This document shows positions 1-9,682 of a stretch of 45,826 bases of DNA, one piece after another (the stretch's first letter is position 1; each line of letters opens with the position of its first letter). The notes below the pieces were generated by a model, which saw only the letters and a list, made by a program, of their open reading frames with translations, was not told the DNA's origin and did not search any database. The stretch is taken from positions 1 to 45,826 of the forward strand of contig JAFQSA010000012.1 in NCBI GenBank assembly GCA_017409765.1. The letters are read 5' to 3'. The translations under genes and the position numbers were made by a program. The DNA is from Clostridia bacterium. GTDB taxonomy: Bacteria; Bacillota; Clostridia; Christensenellales; CAG-314.

Positions 1-512
1 AGGTCTTACAGAAGGCAAACACTGCTCCGTATGTGGCGAAGTACTTGTAGCACAAACAGTAGTTCCAGCAACAGGTCACAGCTACACAACAGTTGTAACA
101 GCTCCAACATGCGAAGACAAGGGTTACACAACCTACACTTGTCACTGTGGCGACACATACAAAGATAATTATGTAGCAGCAACAGGTCACACAGAAGTAA
201 TTGACGCAGCAGTAGCACCTGATTGTGAAAACACAGGTTTGACAGAAGGCAAGCATTGTGAAGTTTGTGGCAAAGTTCTCGTTGCTCAAACAGTAGTAGA
301 TGCACTTGGTCACACAGAAGTAATTGATAGCGCAGTAGCTCCAACATGTACCGAAACAGGTCTTACAGAAGGCAAACACTGCTCCGTATGTGGCGAAGTA
401 CTTGTAGCACAAACAGTAGTTCCAGCAACAGGTCACAGCTACACAACAGTTGTAACTGCTCCAACATGCGAAGACAAGGGTTACACAACCTACACTTGTC
501 TCTGTGGCGATA
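1..512 (+). repeat. Near-identical internal DNA duplication in the Cys-repeat gene
   Basis: Positions 1-155 and 358-512 are nearly identical at DNA level, offset by 357 bases (119 codons, three protein repeats). I see only scattered single-base differences. The neighbouring repeat units have diverged in third codon positions. This points to a recent in-frame duplication or gene conversion of a three-repeat block, and suggests that repeat number can vary. Confidence 0.75.
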
Positions 513-1693
513 CTTACGTAGCGGACTACGTAGATGCACTTGGCCACAATGTAGTTGTTGACAATGCATCCGATCCAACATGCACAAGTATAGGTCTTAC
601 CGAAGGTAAGCATTGTGATGTTTGTGGCGAAATCATTGTAAAACAAGATGTTATTCCAGCACTTGGTCACACAGAAGTGATTGACAATGCAAAAGCGCCA
701 ACATGTACAGAAACAGGCCTCACACAAGGCGCACATTGCTCCGTATGTGGCGAAATTATCACAGCCCAACAAGTAGTTGAGGCGCTCGGTCACACCGAAG
801 TAGTGGACGATGCAGTGGCTCCAGATTGTGAAAATACCGGTCTTACCGAAGGTAAACATTGTTCCGCATGTGGCGAAACTCTTGTAAAACAAAATGTCAT
901 TCCAGCACTTGGTCACACAGAAGTGATTGACGCAGCAGTAGCGCCAACATGTACTGAAACAGGTTTGACAGAAGGTAAACATTGCTCCGTATGTGGCAAG
1001 GTTTTGGTTGCACAACAAACAATCAATGCTCTCGGTCACACCGAAGTTGTTTACGAAGGAAAGGACGCAACGTGCACAGCACCTGGCTACACAGCCCTTG
1101 TTAAGTGCTCTGTTTGTGGCGAAACAATTTCCGACAGACAAACAATTCCAGCACTTGGACACAACCTCACAGCGTACGTACCAAACAACGATGCAACGTG
1201 CACCTCTAATGGTACCGAAACTGCAGAGTGTCTAACTTGTGGCGAACACATCACTCGCGAAATTGAAAACAGCAAACTTGCTCACACAGTTGTTGTTGAC
1301 AAAGCAGTTTCCGCAACGTGTACAGCAACAGGTCTTACCGAAGGTAGCCATTGCTCCGTTTGTGGCGAAATCTTGGTGGCTCAACAAGTTACCGAAAAGA
1401 CACCACACAATGTTGTTGTAGACCAAGCAGTAGACCCAACATGTACAACAACCGGTCTTACTGAAGGCTCTCATTGTGCAGATTGTGGCGAAGTTTTGGT
1501 TGCTCAACAAGTAGTGGAAGAACTCGAACACGAGTACAAACGCGGTAAGTGTATCCATTGTCAAGCACAAGACGACAACTACGTATCCCCAATCTTGATT
1601 GTTGGTTTGTCCATCCTTGGCATTGGTTTGATTGTCTTGATTGTACTTTTGGTCATTCGCGAAATCAAAAAACGCAAAAACAAGAAAGCGTAA
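2..1693 (+). CDS. Cys-repeat surface protein with C-terminal membrane anchor (5' partial)
   Basis: The open frame runs from the window edge, so the true start lies upstream. The visible 563 residues are about 13 tandem repeats of about 40 residues, each with a core like [13 protein letters not shown], then LVAQ, then a GH pair, then a PTC cysteine. The Cys-X2-Cys pairs with a following His and Cys could bind metal or form disulfides. The C-terminus has one transmembrane helix (about 22 residues after the sequence DDNYVSP) followed by a basic tail ending KKRKNKKA, so the repeats should lie outside the cell. Similar Cys-rich repeats are common at the ends of large surface proteins of gut Bacillota. 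The function is unknown; a stalk or spacer role is inferred. A rho-independent terminator follows directly, so this gene ends its own transcription unit. Confidence 0.75.
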   Translation, partial: GLTEGKHCSVCGEVLVAQTVVPATGHSYTTVVTAPTCEDKGYTTYTCHCGDTYKDNYVAATGHTEVIDAAVAPDCENTGLTEGKHCEVCGKVLVAQTVVDALGHTEVIDSAVAPTCTETGLTEGKHCSVCGEVLVAQTVVPATGHSYTTVVTAPTCEDKGYTTYTCLCGDTYVADYVDALGHNVVVDNASDPTCTSIGLTEGKHCDVCGEIIVKQDVIPALGHTEVIDNAKAPTCTETGLTQGAHCSVCGEIITAQQVVEALGHTEVVDDAVAPDCENTGLTEGKHCSACGETLVKQNVIPALGHTEVIDAAVAPTCTETGLTEGKHCSVCGKVLVAQQTINALGHTEVVYEGKDATCTAPGYTALVKCSVCGETISDRQTIPALGHNLTAYVPNNDATCTSNGTETAECLTCGEHITREIENSKLAHTVVVDKAVSATCTATGLTEGSHCSVCGEILVAQQVTEKTPHNVVVDQAVDPTCTTTGLTEGSHCADCGEVLVAQQVVEELEHEYKRGKCIHCQAQDDNYVSPILIVGLSILGIGLIVLIVLLVIREIKKRKNKKA

Positions 1694-1753
1694 ACGTCAT
1701 CTAGATGGTGTTGCGAGTAACGCAAACATTGCATTTTGCAACTAACAAACAAC

Positions 1754-1787
1754 AAAAAGCCAAGTCCTTTCGACTTGGCTTTTTTTG
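1754..1787 (+). terminator. Rho-independent terminator after the Cys-repeat gene
   Basis: A perfect 9-bp stem (AGCCAAGTC at 1758-1766, GACTTGGCT at 1772-1780) with a 5-base loop is preceded by an A-run and followed by a T-run. It lies 61 bases after the stop codon. The rest of the gap to 2239 is AT-rich and I see no gene in it. Confidence 0.9.
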
Positions 1788-2132
1788 CGCAAAAAAACAC
1801 CACGTGTCCGCAAAAAATGGTAAAAACAACAGTATTTTTCCCTGTAAATTACGTGTTCTTATCAAAATTTTTGCAATGTTTTGTCAGGAGTACAAGCCAC
1901 TTGCCCAAACGATATTTCCATTGAACAAATCACTCACACCAAATTTATCAAAAGTTTTTATACCTGCTTTTTGTTGCAACAAACGCAACTATCACACGCG
2001 GTTGCTAAACATATTCTCAAACAAATTGAAAATTCGTTTTTTGTAACTTGTGCGCACTTGGCAAACTCGGTATGCGAAAGTTTTCCCGTACTAAGTAAAA
2101 TAGTTGCGCCTTGCAAACACAAACATTGTAAA

Positions 2133-2174
2133 TAATGTATATAAAAATTTACATTTTGTACATTTTTATTGACT
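2133..2174 (+). promoter_or_regulatory. Candidate promoter with upstream paired regulator sites for the 2240 operon
   Basis: TTGACT at 2169-2174 fits a -35 box. No -10 at ideal spacing is obvious (TTAGTT at 17 bases, TATAAC further down at 2199-2204), which is typical of an activator-dependent promoter. Two 10-mers 21 bases apart just upstream, TAATGTATAT (2133-2142) and TTTTGTACAT (2154-2163), resemble the TTTTGTGTAT cores of the stronger pair at 9438-9468. They stand at almost the same distance from the -35 box (5 against 4 bases). Control by the AraC regulator at 8502-9410 is inferred. Confidence 0.45.
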
Positions 2175-2239
2175 TTTCATTATGTTAAAATTTAGTTGTA
2201 TAACATTATCGCGCCCTTTTGCTCCTAGGAGGTATCACT

Positions 2240-3802
2240 ATGAAAAGAAAACTCTCCCTTTTGTTAGCATTGATGATTCTTGTTTGTTGCCTTTGTCTTT
2301 CCGCCTGCAAGGATGGCGTAGATGGCAAGGATGGTATCGACGGCAAAGATGGTGCCGACGGCAAGGACTTTACCTACGATATGTTCACTCCCGAGCAACT
2401 AGAGGCGTTGCGTGGCCCACAAGGTCAAACAGGCGCACCTGGTCAAAGTGGATTGAGTGCCTACCAGCTGTACAAAAAGAACAATCCCAACTACGCTGGT
2501 AGCGAAACGGAGTGGCTCAACGACCTTGCAAGCGGCGCATTGTCCACAAGCAAAAACTACCAAGTGATAACCTACGGCAAAAACTTGTTTGCCAACGTTA
2601 CAAGTGGCTCTGCCACAGGGGGTAATGCTACAATGACATTTTCTAGCGGTGTAGCGCAACTAAACGAGCCCATGTACTTGCCAGTTGATGCGCTTGGTTC
2701 TTGGCAAATCAACATTGCCGGCACGTTGGCAACAGGCAGTAGCGGAGTTCAACTACTCACTTCCTCCAAGGATGCAATCCCCGGCCGTGTGTACTTTGCA
2801 GCAAATGCCGGTCAAAGCAAAATTTACCTTGGCGTAAACATCGGTGGCGTGTACTTCAACTACTGTTGGGACGTTCCTGCTTCCACAATCAACAGCGAAC
2901 ACGCCTACGTTGTAAGATATAGCAAAGGCTTGTATCAACTTTCCATCGACGGTCAAGATTTCCAAAACTTCCACTCCTTCAACTACGACCAAAGCACAAC
3001 AGGCAAGGCGGAAGTTACCGATGCTTTGGCAGTATCGGCGGATTTGACGTCCAAAATTAGAGCCGTTATGGGACAAGAGTGCATTGTGTTCACCTCTTTG
3101 GGCGCGCAATCCTTCACGCTCAATAGCAAAATTGCCTACCTAACGGCACAAACCTCCTCGGTGTACAAGTACCAACAAATGTACTGCCACCCATTGTACG
3201 GCAAAACAATCTACCACCTTGGCTCTTCCATTTCCTACGGCTCAGCAAACAATGGTGTTTCCTTTGCCGAACAAATCCGCGATATTACCGGCTCCAACAT
3301 GGTCAAGCAAACGGTAAGTGGCACAACCCTTTCCGCACAAAAGTCCAATTCCTATGCCGACCGTTGGTCCAACTTTACCTTTACCGATAGTCCCGACTAC
3401 CTAATCATCCAACTTAGCACCAACGACTTTACCCAATCAGGCATAACCCTTGGCTCCGTTGGCACGCAAAAGGATGGTTTCGACAAAAACACAACCGCCG
3501 GTGCATTGGAGTACATCATCTCCGAAACTCTCAAAAAGAGCCCCAACACCAAGGTGGTTATCTACTCTTGCTCAGTACGCGACAGTTGGGCATCTAGTTA
3601 CCCCAACTATGCTCGCTTTGCCAATATCGAACTAGCCAAACTTCAAGAAAAGTGGGGTATTTTGATTGTTGACCTGTTCAGTTTGGATGCAATGTTGCCA
3701 AACGTGATGAGCGACGACATCCACCCCAACAAACAAGGCTACGCGTTGTTGTTTACTCCAACAATGATCAACGTTTTGCTCAACGATATCCAAGCAAACT
3801 AA
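2240..3802 (+). CDS. Secreted SGNH/GDSL-type hydrolase lipoprotein, probable carbohydrate esterase
   Basis: The 520-residue protein has a lipoprotein signal (LSAC, lipidated Cys23). A short collagen-like Gly-X-X stretch (about 24-70) follows as a spacer. Residues about 100-300 look like a beta-sandwich domain. The C-terminal SGNH hydrolase domain has GSSISYG (Ser330 as likely nucleophile, with the usual Asp of GDS changed to Ser), SGTT, STND (Asn395) and DDIHPN (Asp492 and His495). Known members remove acetyl or other acyl groups from sugars; here that would happen at the cell surface, and the substrate is not known. The start was chosen at ATG 2240, eight bases after an AGGAGG site; an in-frame upstream TTG overlaps that site. 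The GH31 gene follows after 36 bases, probably in the same operon. Confidence 0.8.
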   Translation: MKRKLSLLLALMILVCCLCLSACKDGVDGKDGIDGKDGADGKDFTYDMFTPEQLEALRGPQGQTGAPGQSGLSAYQLYKKNNPNYAGSETEWLNDLASGALSTSKNYQVITYGKNLFANVTSGSATGGNATMTFSSGVAQLNEPMYLPVDALGSWQINIAGTLATGSSGVQLLTSSKDAIPGRVYFAANAGQSKIYLGVNIGGVYFNYCWDVPASTINSEHAYVVRYSKGLYQLSIDGQDFQNFHSFNYDQSTTGKAEVTDALAVSADLTSKIRAVMGQECIVFTSLGAQSFTLNSKIAYLTAQTSSVYKYQQMYCHPLYGKTIYHLGSSISYGSANNGVSFAEQIRDITGSNMVKQTVSGTTLSAQKSNSYADRWSNFTFTDSPDYLIIQLSTNDFTQSGITLGSVGTQKDGFDKNTTAGALEYIISETLKKSPNTKVVIYSCSVRDSWASSYPNYARFANIELAKLQEKWGILIVDLFSLDAMLPNVMSDDIHPNKQGYALLFTPTMINVLLNDIQAN

Positions 3803-3838
3803 TTTTACCTTAGCAAACAAACTTTAGGAGTTTTACCT

Positions 3839-6358
3839 ATGAGTCAACATGTATTCGACAAAGTACGTGTACAAATTTTGCACAAAAACATTGTTCGTAT
3901 CGAGCAAATGTACCAAAATGGTTTTTGCGACCAAAACACCTACTTTGTTCCCAGTAGAGATTGCTTTGGTGGCTACCCAAGCAGTTGCCAAACGGACGAA
4001 CACGGCAATAACGTTGTAGTATTTGACGACTACAAATTGGTTGTGCCAAATGGCGCTAAAACGCTTGCAAATGTCCAGTTGTACCACAACGATAAACTTG
4101 TATACACCTACAAATCCATCTCCAACAGTGGCGAACTGCCCGTGCCTCACAAAACGCCCGCAGTTTTTGCCATTGCCGACAAACCCCGCCTTTTGATGCC
4201 CGCAAACGGCTACACAAAGGGCGCAAGGTATCCATTGCACAAAGGAGCAAAGGACACCTATCTTTTGCTTTGTCAAGGCAACCACGGCCTCCTACGCCAA
4301 CTTTACGTACAACTTACCGGCCGTACGGAAATGGTGCGCCTGTCCACACTTGGTTTGTGGAACTCTCGCTACTTCGAGCACAGCGACGAGTCTGCCCGCC
4401 AACTACTTTGCGACTACGCCAAACACGACGTTTCATTGGACGTGATGGTGCTAGATACCGACTGGCGCAAAGCATCCGACCGCGGTATTGGTTACGAAGT
4501 CAACACCCAACTTTTCCCATCTATCAAAAAGTTCTTCCAGTTTGCCCACAGCAAGCACGTGGAAGTTTGTTTCAACGACCACCCCGAACCAGTTGCCGGC
4601 GCGCGAAACATGTTTTCCGCAACGGAAATTGCCTACCGCTACAAAAACTTGACCAACCATCTCAAAAGCGGTTTGGACTACTGGTGGTACGATCGCAACT
4701 GGCACACAAAACTCATCAGCCCAAACGATGGAATTGATGCGGAAAGCCTTGGCGCGTACGTGTTTACCGACATCACCAAAAGTTACTTCCAATCGGTGGC
4801 AAGCAAGGACATTTACCGCCGTCCCATCATTTTGTGCAATGCCGACAACATCGCCAATGGTAACTATGTTGCCATTCAGGACAGCGCAAGCCACCGCTAC
4901 TCCACCCAATGGACAGGGGATATCCCCTCCGACGAGGCATCCATCGCAACGGAACTAAATAACTTGATGCGTGCGCAAAACAACTGCGTTACCTATCTCC
5001 ATCCCGATTGTGGCGGTCACACAGGCAACCCCACCAAGGAGGAGTACATCCGCTGGATGCAATTTGGCGCATTTTTGCCCATCTATCGTCCACATTGTAC
5101 CAAGGACGTTGTGCGTTTCCGCGAGCCTTGGGTGTACGACCAACAAACGTTGGATATTTGCCGACAATTCATCAAAATGCGCTATCGCTTGATGCCTGTC
5201 TGGTACAAAAACGCCTACGAAAGTTACCTCAAAGGCATGCCACTTTTGCGCCCAATGGAGTTTTGTGACGTTACCGACAAACGTACCTACAACATCACCG
5301 ATCAATACATGCTTGGCGACAACATCCTTGTTGCTCCAATGCACGGTGTTGCGCCCCTTCGCGTTGCCCCCAAAAGTTACCTTGCGCCAGTAAGCGCCAC
5401 GTACTACCAAGGAGTGGACTTCCAAGGAGAGCCAATTTATCAAACTGAGTACAAAATTCTTCAAAACTACTTCAACCACACAGCGCCAGCGCCCCAAGTG
5501 CCGGTGTATAACTACTCGGCTGTGTTCAAAACAAAACTTTGTTTCGACAAGGATGTCGAATTGATTGTTGAGGCGGACGATGGCGTAACTGTTTTGGTGG
5601 ATGGCGTTGTCACTTTGAAGGACGACAACTACCACAGCGCCTGCAAGATGAAGGCGGGCACACTCAAAGCCAACAAGCAGTACGACGTGGAAATCCGCTA
5701 CTTCCAAGGCGGAGGCGAGGCGTCCATCGCATTGTTCTACAACCCAATTCACTCCGGTTGCAACTTGGTTGAGCGCTCGGTATACCTACCTCAAGGTCAA
5801 TGGATTGATGCCTTTACCGGTGCACAATGCGCTCACGGCACACGCAAAGTGGTTTGCAACTACAACGCAATGCCACTCTACATCCGCAAGGGCGCAGTTA
5901 TCCCCATTTTGCAAAGCGCTCAAACAACTGCGGAACTGGATTGGTCCAACGTTACTCTCGATTGGTACCCCAGCAAGGAAACCAACGTTTGCGACTACAT
6001 CTACGAGGATGACCACGAAACAACCGCCTACAAACTTGGCCACGTTAGGACTTCCGCCTTTGAAACGTCTTATGACTCTCCAAACAACACCTTGCAACTG
6101 ACGTTGCATCCATCTTGTGGCAGTTTTGACGATGGCATGACTAGCAGACAAATGCACGTCAAGTACCACTTGCTTGGTGGTACAAGCGCCATCAAAAAGG
6201 TGCTTGTCAACGGAAAGGCGGTGGACTACTCCGTAACTATGGCGGACAAACTGGACTACCCATTGTCCACCAAAGCCGATTGCACAAGCAACACGTTGCA
6301 ATTTTCCTTCCAACACCCACTACAAAGTACCTCCGTTGTACAAGTAGTGCTAAAGTAA
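3839..6358 (+). CDS. Cytosolic family GH31 glycosidase with PA14 insertion
   Basis: The 839-residue protein has no signal peptide, so it should act on imported oligosaccharides. The GH31 barrel shows the LDTDW strand, the nucleophile region YWWYDRNW (Asp285) and the acid/base region QWTGD (Asp361). A PA14-like beta-barrel (about 515-640) is inserted between the end of the barrel (NILVAP) and the C-terminal sandwich (VYLPQGQW, then PLYIRKGAVIPI). GH31 includes alpha-glucosidases, alpha-xylosidases and others; I cannot choose a specificity, though PA14-bearing GH31 enzymes are known among alpha-xylosidases. It is a clear paralogue of the secreted GH31 at 9683, with the same WWYDRNW and WTGD motifs. 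An AGGAG site precedes the ATG. It lies between the esterase and an ABC ATPase. Confidence 0.88.
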   Translation: MSQHVFDKVRVQILHKNIVRIEQMYQNGFCDQNTYFVPSRDCFGGYPSSCQTDEHGNNVVVFDDYKLVVPNGAKTLANVQLYHNDKLVYTYKSISNSGELPVPHKTPAVFAIADKPRLLMPANGYTKGARYPLHKGAKDTYLLLCQGNHGLLRQLYVQLTGRTEMVRLSTLGLWNSRYFEHSDESARQLLCDYAKHDVSLDVMVLDTDWRKASDRGIGYEVNTQLFPSIKKFFQFAHSKHVEVCFNDHPEPVAGARNMFSATEIAYRYKNLTNHLKSGLDYWWYDRNWHTKLISPNDGIDAESLGAYVFTDITKSYFQSVASKDIYRRPIILCNADNIANGNYVAIQDSASHRYSTQWTGDIPSDEASIATELNNLMRAQNNCVTYLHPDCGGHTGNPTKEEYIRWMQFGAFLPIYRPHCTKDVVRFREPWVYDQQTLDICRQFIKMRYRLMPVWYKNAYESYLKGMPLLRPMEFCDVTDKRTYNITDQYMLGDNILVAPMHGVAPLRVAPKSYLAPVSATYYQGVDFQGEPIYQTEYKILQNYFNHTAPAPQVPVYNYSAVFKTKLCFDKDVELIVEADDGVTVLVDGVVTLKDDNYHSACKMKAGTLKANKQYDVEIRYFQGGGEASIALFYNPIHSGCNLVERSVYLPQGQWIDAFTGAQCAHGTRKVVCNYNAMPLYIRKGAVIPILQSAQTTAELDWSNVTLDWYPSKETNVCDYIYEDDHETTAYKLGHVRTSAFETSYDSPNNTLQLTLHPSCGSFDDGMTSRQMHVKYHLLGGTSAIKKVLVNGKAVDYSVTMADKLDYPLSTKADCTSNTLQFSFQHPLQSTSVVQVVLK

Positions 6359-6424
6359 CACAACCTACCCACTTTTGGTGCAAAACCCAACTCACTCGAA
6401 ACTATTTACAAGGAGAACAAAGTA

Positions 6425-8281
6425 ATGGCTAACATAGTATTGAAAAACATCTACAAAGTCTACGATGGTGGCGTGCGTGCTGTATCCGACTTCAACTTGG
6501 ATATTGGCGACAAGGAATTTGTCGTTTTTGTAGGCCCATCCGGCTGTGGCAAATCCACAACGTTGCGCATGATTGCCGGCCTTGAGGAAATCACAGCAGG
6601 TTCTTTGTTTATGGATGGCGTTTTGGTAAACGACATCGAGCCAAAGGATCGCAACATCGCAATGGTATTCCAAAACTATGCGCTCTACCCACACATGACG
6701 GTGTACCAAAACATGAGTTTCGGCTTGCGTATCCACAAGATGCCCGCTGACGAAATCGACCGCCGTGTAAAAATGGCAGCGGAAATTTTGGGTATCGAGG
6801 ATCTTCTTTCCCGCAAACCAAAGGCGCTTTCCGGCGGACAACGTCAACGCGTAGCGCTTGGCCGTGCTATTGTTCGCGAGCCAGCAGTATTTTTGCTGGA
6901 CGAACCACTTAGTAACTTGGATGCAAAACTGCGCGTACAAATGCGTGCGGAAATCACCAAGTTGCACCACAGACTTGCCACAACCTTTATCTACGTTACT
7001 CACGACCAAACCGAGGCCATGACAATGGGTACGCGTATTGTAGTTATGAAGGATGGTTTCATTCAACAAGCGGATACCCCAACAGTATTGTACGAAGAAC
7101 CCATCAACGCATTTGTTGCAACCTTCCTTGGTTCTCCTCAAATGAACATGATCAACACCGTATTAGCGCCAAACGGCAACAGTATGTCGGTGGACGTTGG
7201 TGGTGCAACAATTCTCTTCCCGGAAATCAAGCGCAAGCAACTGATTGGCGGAGATGACGTGTTTGGCGAAGTTATCTTTGGTATCCGCCCAGAAAACATC
7301 ACAATCAGCCAAACTGATGGCGTTCCTGCCACAATCGAACTTGTCGAGCACCTCGGTCGCGAAACAATCGTCTACTGCAGGATTGCCGACCGCGAGGAAA
7401 ACGTCATCGCAAGCGTACCAAGCAACCACGGCCTAAAACGCGGTATGGACGTGTTCCTTCAATTCGACATGCTCAAAGCGCACCTGTTCAACCGCACAAC
7501 CGAGCAAACAATCATGGGTGTTCCCGCATTCAACAATTACCCATGCAAACTGGAAAATGGCACGGTAGACCTTGGCATTGCAAAGTGGCAACTTCCAAAG
7601 GAATTTGTAGCACGTACCTTCGATTTTACCGAAAAACGCGCCTGCAAAATCAGTATCCAAACATCCAAAATCAGCACTCAACCTGTGGAAAACGGCGTAA
7701 GTGTGGAGGGCATTGTAGACTTTGTCAGCAAGGGTAGCGACACGTCCGCAGTATATCTCAAGATGGATGGCGCTCAAATGGTGTTCCGTACAGCGGAAGG
7801 CAACTACGAGCCCGGCCAAAAGGTAACTTTGTACATCCCACAAGATGGCTTGATGCTCTGGGACGAGGAGGGCAACAAACTTGTTAGCCAACACGTTGTA
7901 TCCAACAACAGCGCTCCTTGCACGGTAAAAACTGTTGGCGACACCATGAAGGTAAAAGTTGGCCCAACAACACTAACTTTGCCCGCGCGCGAAGGTATCC
8001 AAGATGGCGAACATACCATCACACTTGCCTCCGACAAACTCAAGGTTGTCTACGACTACAAGTTTGCCAAGAAAAACGGCATCGAGCGTAACTCCGCTAG
8101 CAAAAACGTCGTTACCGCCCTTGCTTACGACGAAGACGAACTTGGCGCGCTCAACGCTGTGTTCGTTCAACTAAAGGGTTGGGATAGCTACGTAACAGCC
8201 GTTGTTCCAAACAACTTCTCCGTGTACCAAATGCCAAAGTTCGCATTGGAAATCACCCCCGAAAGCGTAATCATCAAGTAA
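6425..8281 (+). CDS. Sugar ABC transporter ATPase, MsmK/UgpC type, with extended C-terminus
   Basis: This is a 618-residue cytoplasmic ATPase expected to energise a carbohydrate importer. It has Walker A GPSGCGKST (37-45), Q-loop VFQNYALYPH, signature LSGGQRQR (about 135), Walker B FLLDEP (about 159), D-loop SNLDAK and H-loop VTHDQ (His193), all intact. Normal family members are about 370 residues with one TOBE region. Here about 250 extra residues follow, ending in a block (VFVQLKGWDSYVTAV) also found at the end of the second ATPase at 30845. The extension may carry more TOBE-like or regulatory domains. It is the last gene of the first operon. The matching permeases are probably those at 23778 and 24679. 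Confidence 0.88.
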   Translation: MANIVLKNIYKVYDGGVRAVSDFNLDIGDKEFVVFVGPSGCGKSTTLRMIAGLEEITAGSLFMDGVLVNDIEPKDRNIAMVFQNYALYPHMTVYQNMSFGLRIHKMPADEIDRRVKMAAEILGIEDLLSRKPKALSGGQRQRVALGRAIVREPAVFLLDEPLSNLDAKLRVQMRAEITKLHHRLATTFIYVTHDQTEAMTMGTRIVVMKDGFIQQADTPTVLYEEPINAFVATFLGSPQMNMINTVLAPNGNSMSVDVGGATILFPEIKRKQLIGGDDVFGEVIFGIRPENITISQTDGVPATIELVEHLGRETIVYCRIADREENVIASVPSNHGLKRGMDVFLQFDMLKAHLFNRTTEQTIMGVPAFNNYPCKLENGTVDLGIAKWQLPKEFVARTFDFTEKRACKISIQTSKISTQPVENGVSVEGIVDFVSKGSDTSAVYLKMDGAQMVFRTAEGNYEPGQKVTLYIPQDGLMLWDEEGNKLVSQHVVSNNSAPCTVKTVGDTMKVKVGPTTLTLPAREGIQDGEHTITLASDKLKVVYDYKFAKKNGIERNSASKNVVTALAYDEDELGALNAVFVQLKGWDSYVTAVVPNNFSVYQMPKFALEITPESVIIK

Positions 8282-8312
8282 TGAAAAAGTAGCACGTATC
8301 TGCAAAAAATAA

Positions 8313-8366
8313 CAAAAACCACCTATCAAACTACATTGTCAAAAATGTAAAGATAGGTGGTTTTTT
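8313..8366 (+). terminator. Rho-independent terminator of the first operon
   Basis: A 13-bp stem (8315-8327 with 8352-8364, core ACCACCTATC and GATAGGTGGT) has a nested TACATT/AATGTA hairpin in the loop and ends in a T-run. The remaining 135 bases to the convergent AraC gene are AT-rich and contain no visible gene. Confidence 0.9.
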
Positions 8367-8501
8367 CACTTATTATTTTTGTTTTTGATATTCCTAAACG
8401 CAAGCACAAATGCTACAATAGTTATAACAAAATCACAACAGTATCACAACATCACTTTTGGGTGCGAATTTTGTTGCATTTTGTCATTTTTTGCGCACAC
8501 G

Positions 8502-9410
8502 TCATTCGTTTTTGCCCTTTACCGAGTGCTTGCTACTAGGCAAAGTGTTCAGTTGTTTGCGGTATTCCACGGGGGAAAGTCCCACTTTTTTCTTGAATAG
8601 GTTGGAAAAGTAGTTTTGTTCGTCAAATCCAAGGGACTCGGCAATTTCCCCAACGCGCGACGATGTCGTTGCCACAAGGTGTTTGGCAATTTCCATCTTT
8701 CTGTCGATGTAGTAGGAGTAGGGCGTCTGTCCGTAGTACTTTTTGAATTCACTAATTACCTGCGCCTTGCTAACAAGCAATCCCTTGGCAATGGTATCAA
8801 TGGTGATGTTTCCGTACAGATTGTTGTCCAAAAACACCTTTGTGTACTTGGCAATGGTGGAGGTGTAGTGCTTTTCCTGCTTGTTTTGCGCAAGTCGTGT
8901 GATGATTTTGAACACAATCACGGCAGCGTCGTAGCACACTTCGTCGTTGAATATGGTGGATTTGGACAGTTGCAACAGGTCAAAAAACAAATCCTTGCAT
9001 TGGGAGTTTTTGAACACCGTCTTGTCGTCCAGCTTGTAGGCGCTAAGCAGTTGCCCGATTATCTCCCCGTGGATGTTGATCCAAATCTTTTCGTAGGGGT
9101 TGTCCTTGTCCGCCCAGTAGTGGTGGGTTTCGTTTTCCTTTAGGATGTACAGGTCGTCCTCTCTAACGGTGATGGATTTTTTGCCCATGGAGATGTGTCC
9201 AACACCCTTCAAAACGTACTCAAACACGTAGTAGTCACTGCGCTTTCGGTCGATGTAGTACTTGGGGTTGGGGTGTGTTATGCCAATGCAATCCACAATG
9301 ATGGGCGTGTCCAAGTCCCCCACAAAGTGGGTAAGTTCCTCTTCCGACACGTCGCCGTAACTGATATTTCCCAAGGGGTCAATTAACTGTTTTTTACTGT
9401 TTAGTTTCAT
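8502..9410 (-). CDS. AraC-family transcriptional regulator with N-terminal cupin sensor
   Basis: The 302-residue protein has an N-terminal sugar-sensing cupin-like domain (about 20-150, with YYVFEYVLKGVGHI and the His-containing NETHHYW) and a C-terminal double helix-turn-helix of AraC type (about 200-295, ending in GFDEQNYFSNLFKKKVGLSP, then the typical EYR). Such proteins usually bind paired direct repeats and activate sugar-use genes when a sugar is bound. ATG 9410 is preferred over an in-frame upstream ATG at 9452 because a GAGGA site lies 11 bases before it and the upstream stretch overlaps the operator-like repeats. It is transcribed against both glycan operons and likely controls them. 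Confidence 0.88.
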   Translation of the reverse strand: MKLNSKKQLIDPLGNISYGDVSEEELTHFVGDLDTPIIVDCIGITHPNPKYYIDRKRSDYYVFEYVLKGVGHISMGKKSITVREDDLYILKENETHHYWADKDNPYEKIWINIHGEIIGQLLSAYKLDDKTVFKNSQCKDLFFDLLQLSKSTIFNDEVCYDAAVIVFKIITRLAQNKQEKHYTSTIAKYTKVFLDNNLYGNITIDTIAKGLLVSKAQVISEFKKYYGQTPYSYYIDRKMEIAKHLVATTSSRVGEIAESLGFDEQNYFSNLFKKKVGLSPVEYRKQLNTLPSSKHSVKGKNE

Positions 9411-9432
9411 AGCACCAGTTGTCCTCGTAAAT

Positions 9433-9468
9433 TTTAATTTTGTGTATAACAACTTTAATTTTGTGTAT
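9433..9468. promoter_or_regulatory. Paired direct repeats, likely AraC operator
   Basis: The 15-mer TTTAATTTTGTGTAT occurs exactly at 9433-9447 and 9454-9468, a 21-base (two helical turn) period. The second copy ends four bases before TTGACT at 9473, the usual place for an AraC-type activator touching RNA polymerase. The repeats also lie just upstream of the regulator start, so autoregulation is possible. Binding is inferred. Confidence 0.65.
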
Positions 9469-9472
9469 TGAG

Positions 9473-9503
9473 TTGACTATTTTTGTTCTATTATAATTAT
9501 AAC
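9473..9503 (+). promoter_or_regulatory. Promoter for the secreted GH31 gene group
   Basis: TTGACT (9473-9478) is followed by TATAAC (9498-9503) at 19 bases. A better TATAAT (9492-9497) is only 13 bases away. The poor spacing fits a need for activation from the adjacent repeats. The leader to the ATG at 9683 would be about 170 bases, AT-rich, with no other gene visible. Confidence 0.5.
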
Positions 9504-9682
9504 ATAAAACGATGTCAATATCTTTTGCCAAATTTTTAGCAGTTTTGTGGCGCTCAATTTGTTCCTATGATTAAATTCCAGCATTTTTTGCAAAAATACG
9601 CAAAACGCCATCGTTTTTAGACAATTTTATCAAAAGTTATCAAAATTCAAAAAGTTCGCTTTAGTTATCATTTGGAGGCAAA

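Noticed and set aside
1-1500. Regular repeats suggesting a CRISPR array
   Set aside because: The repeats keep one open frame, differ at third codon positions, and have no constant short repeat with unique spacers.
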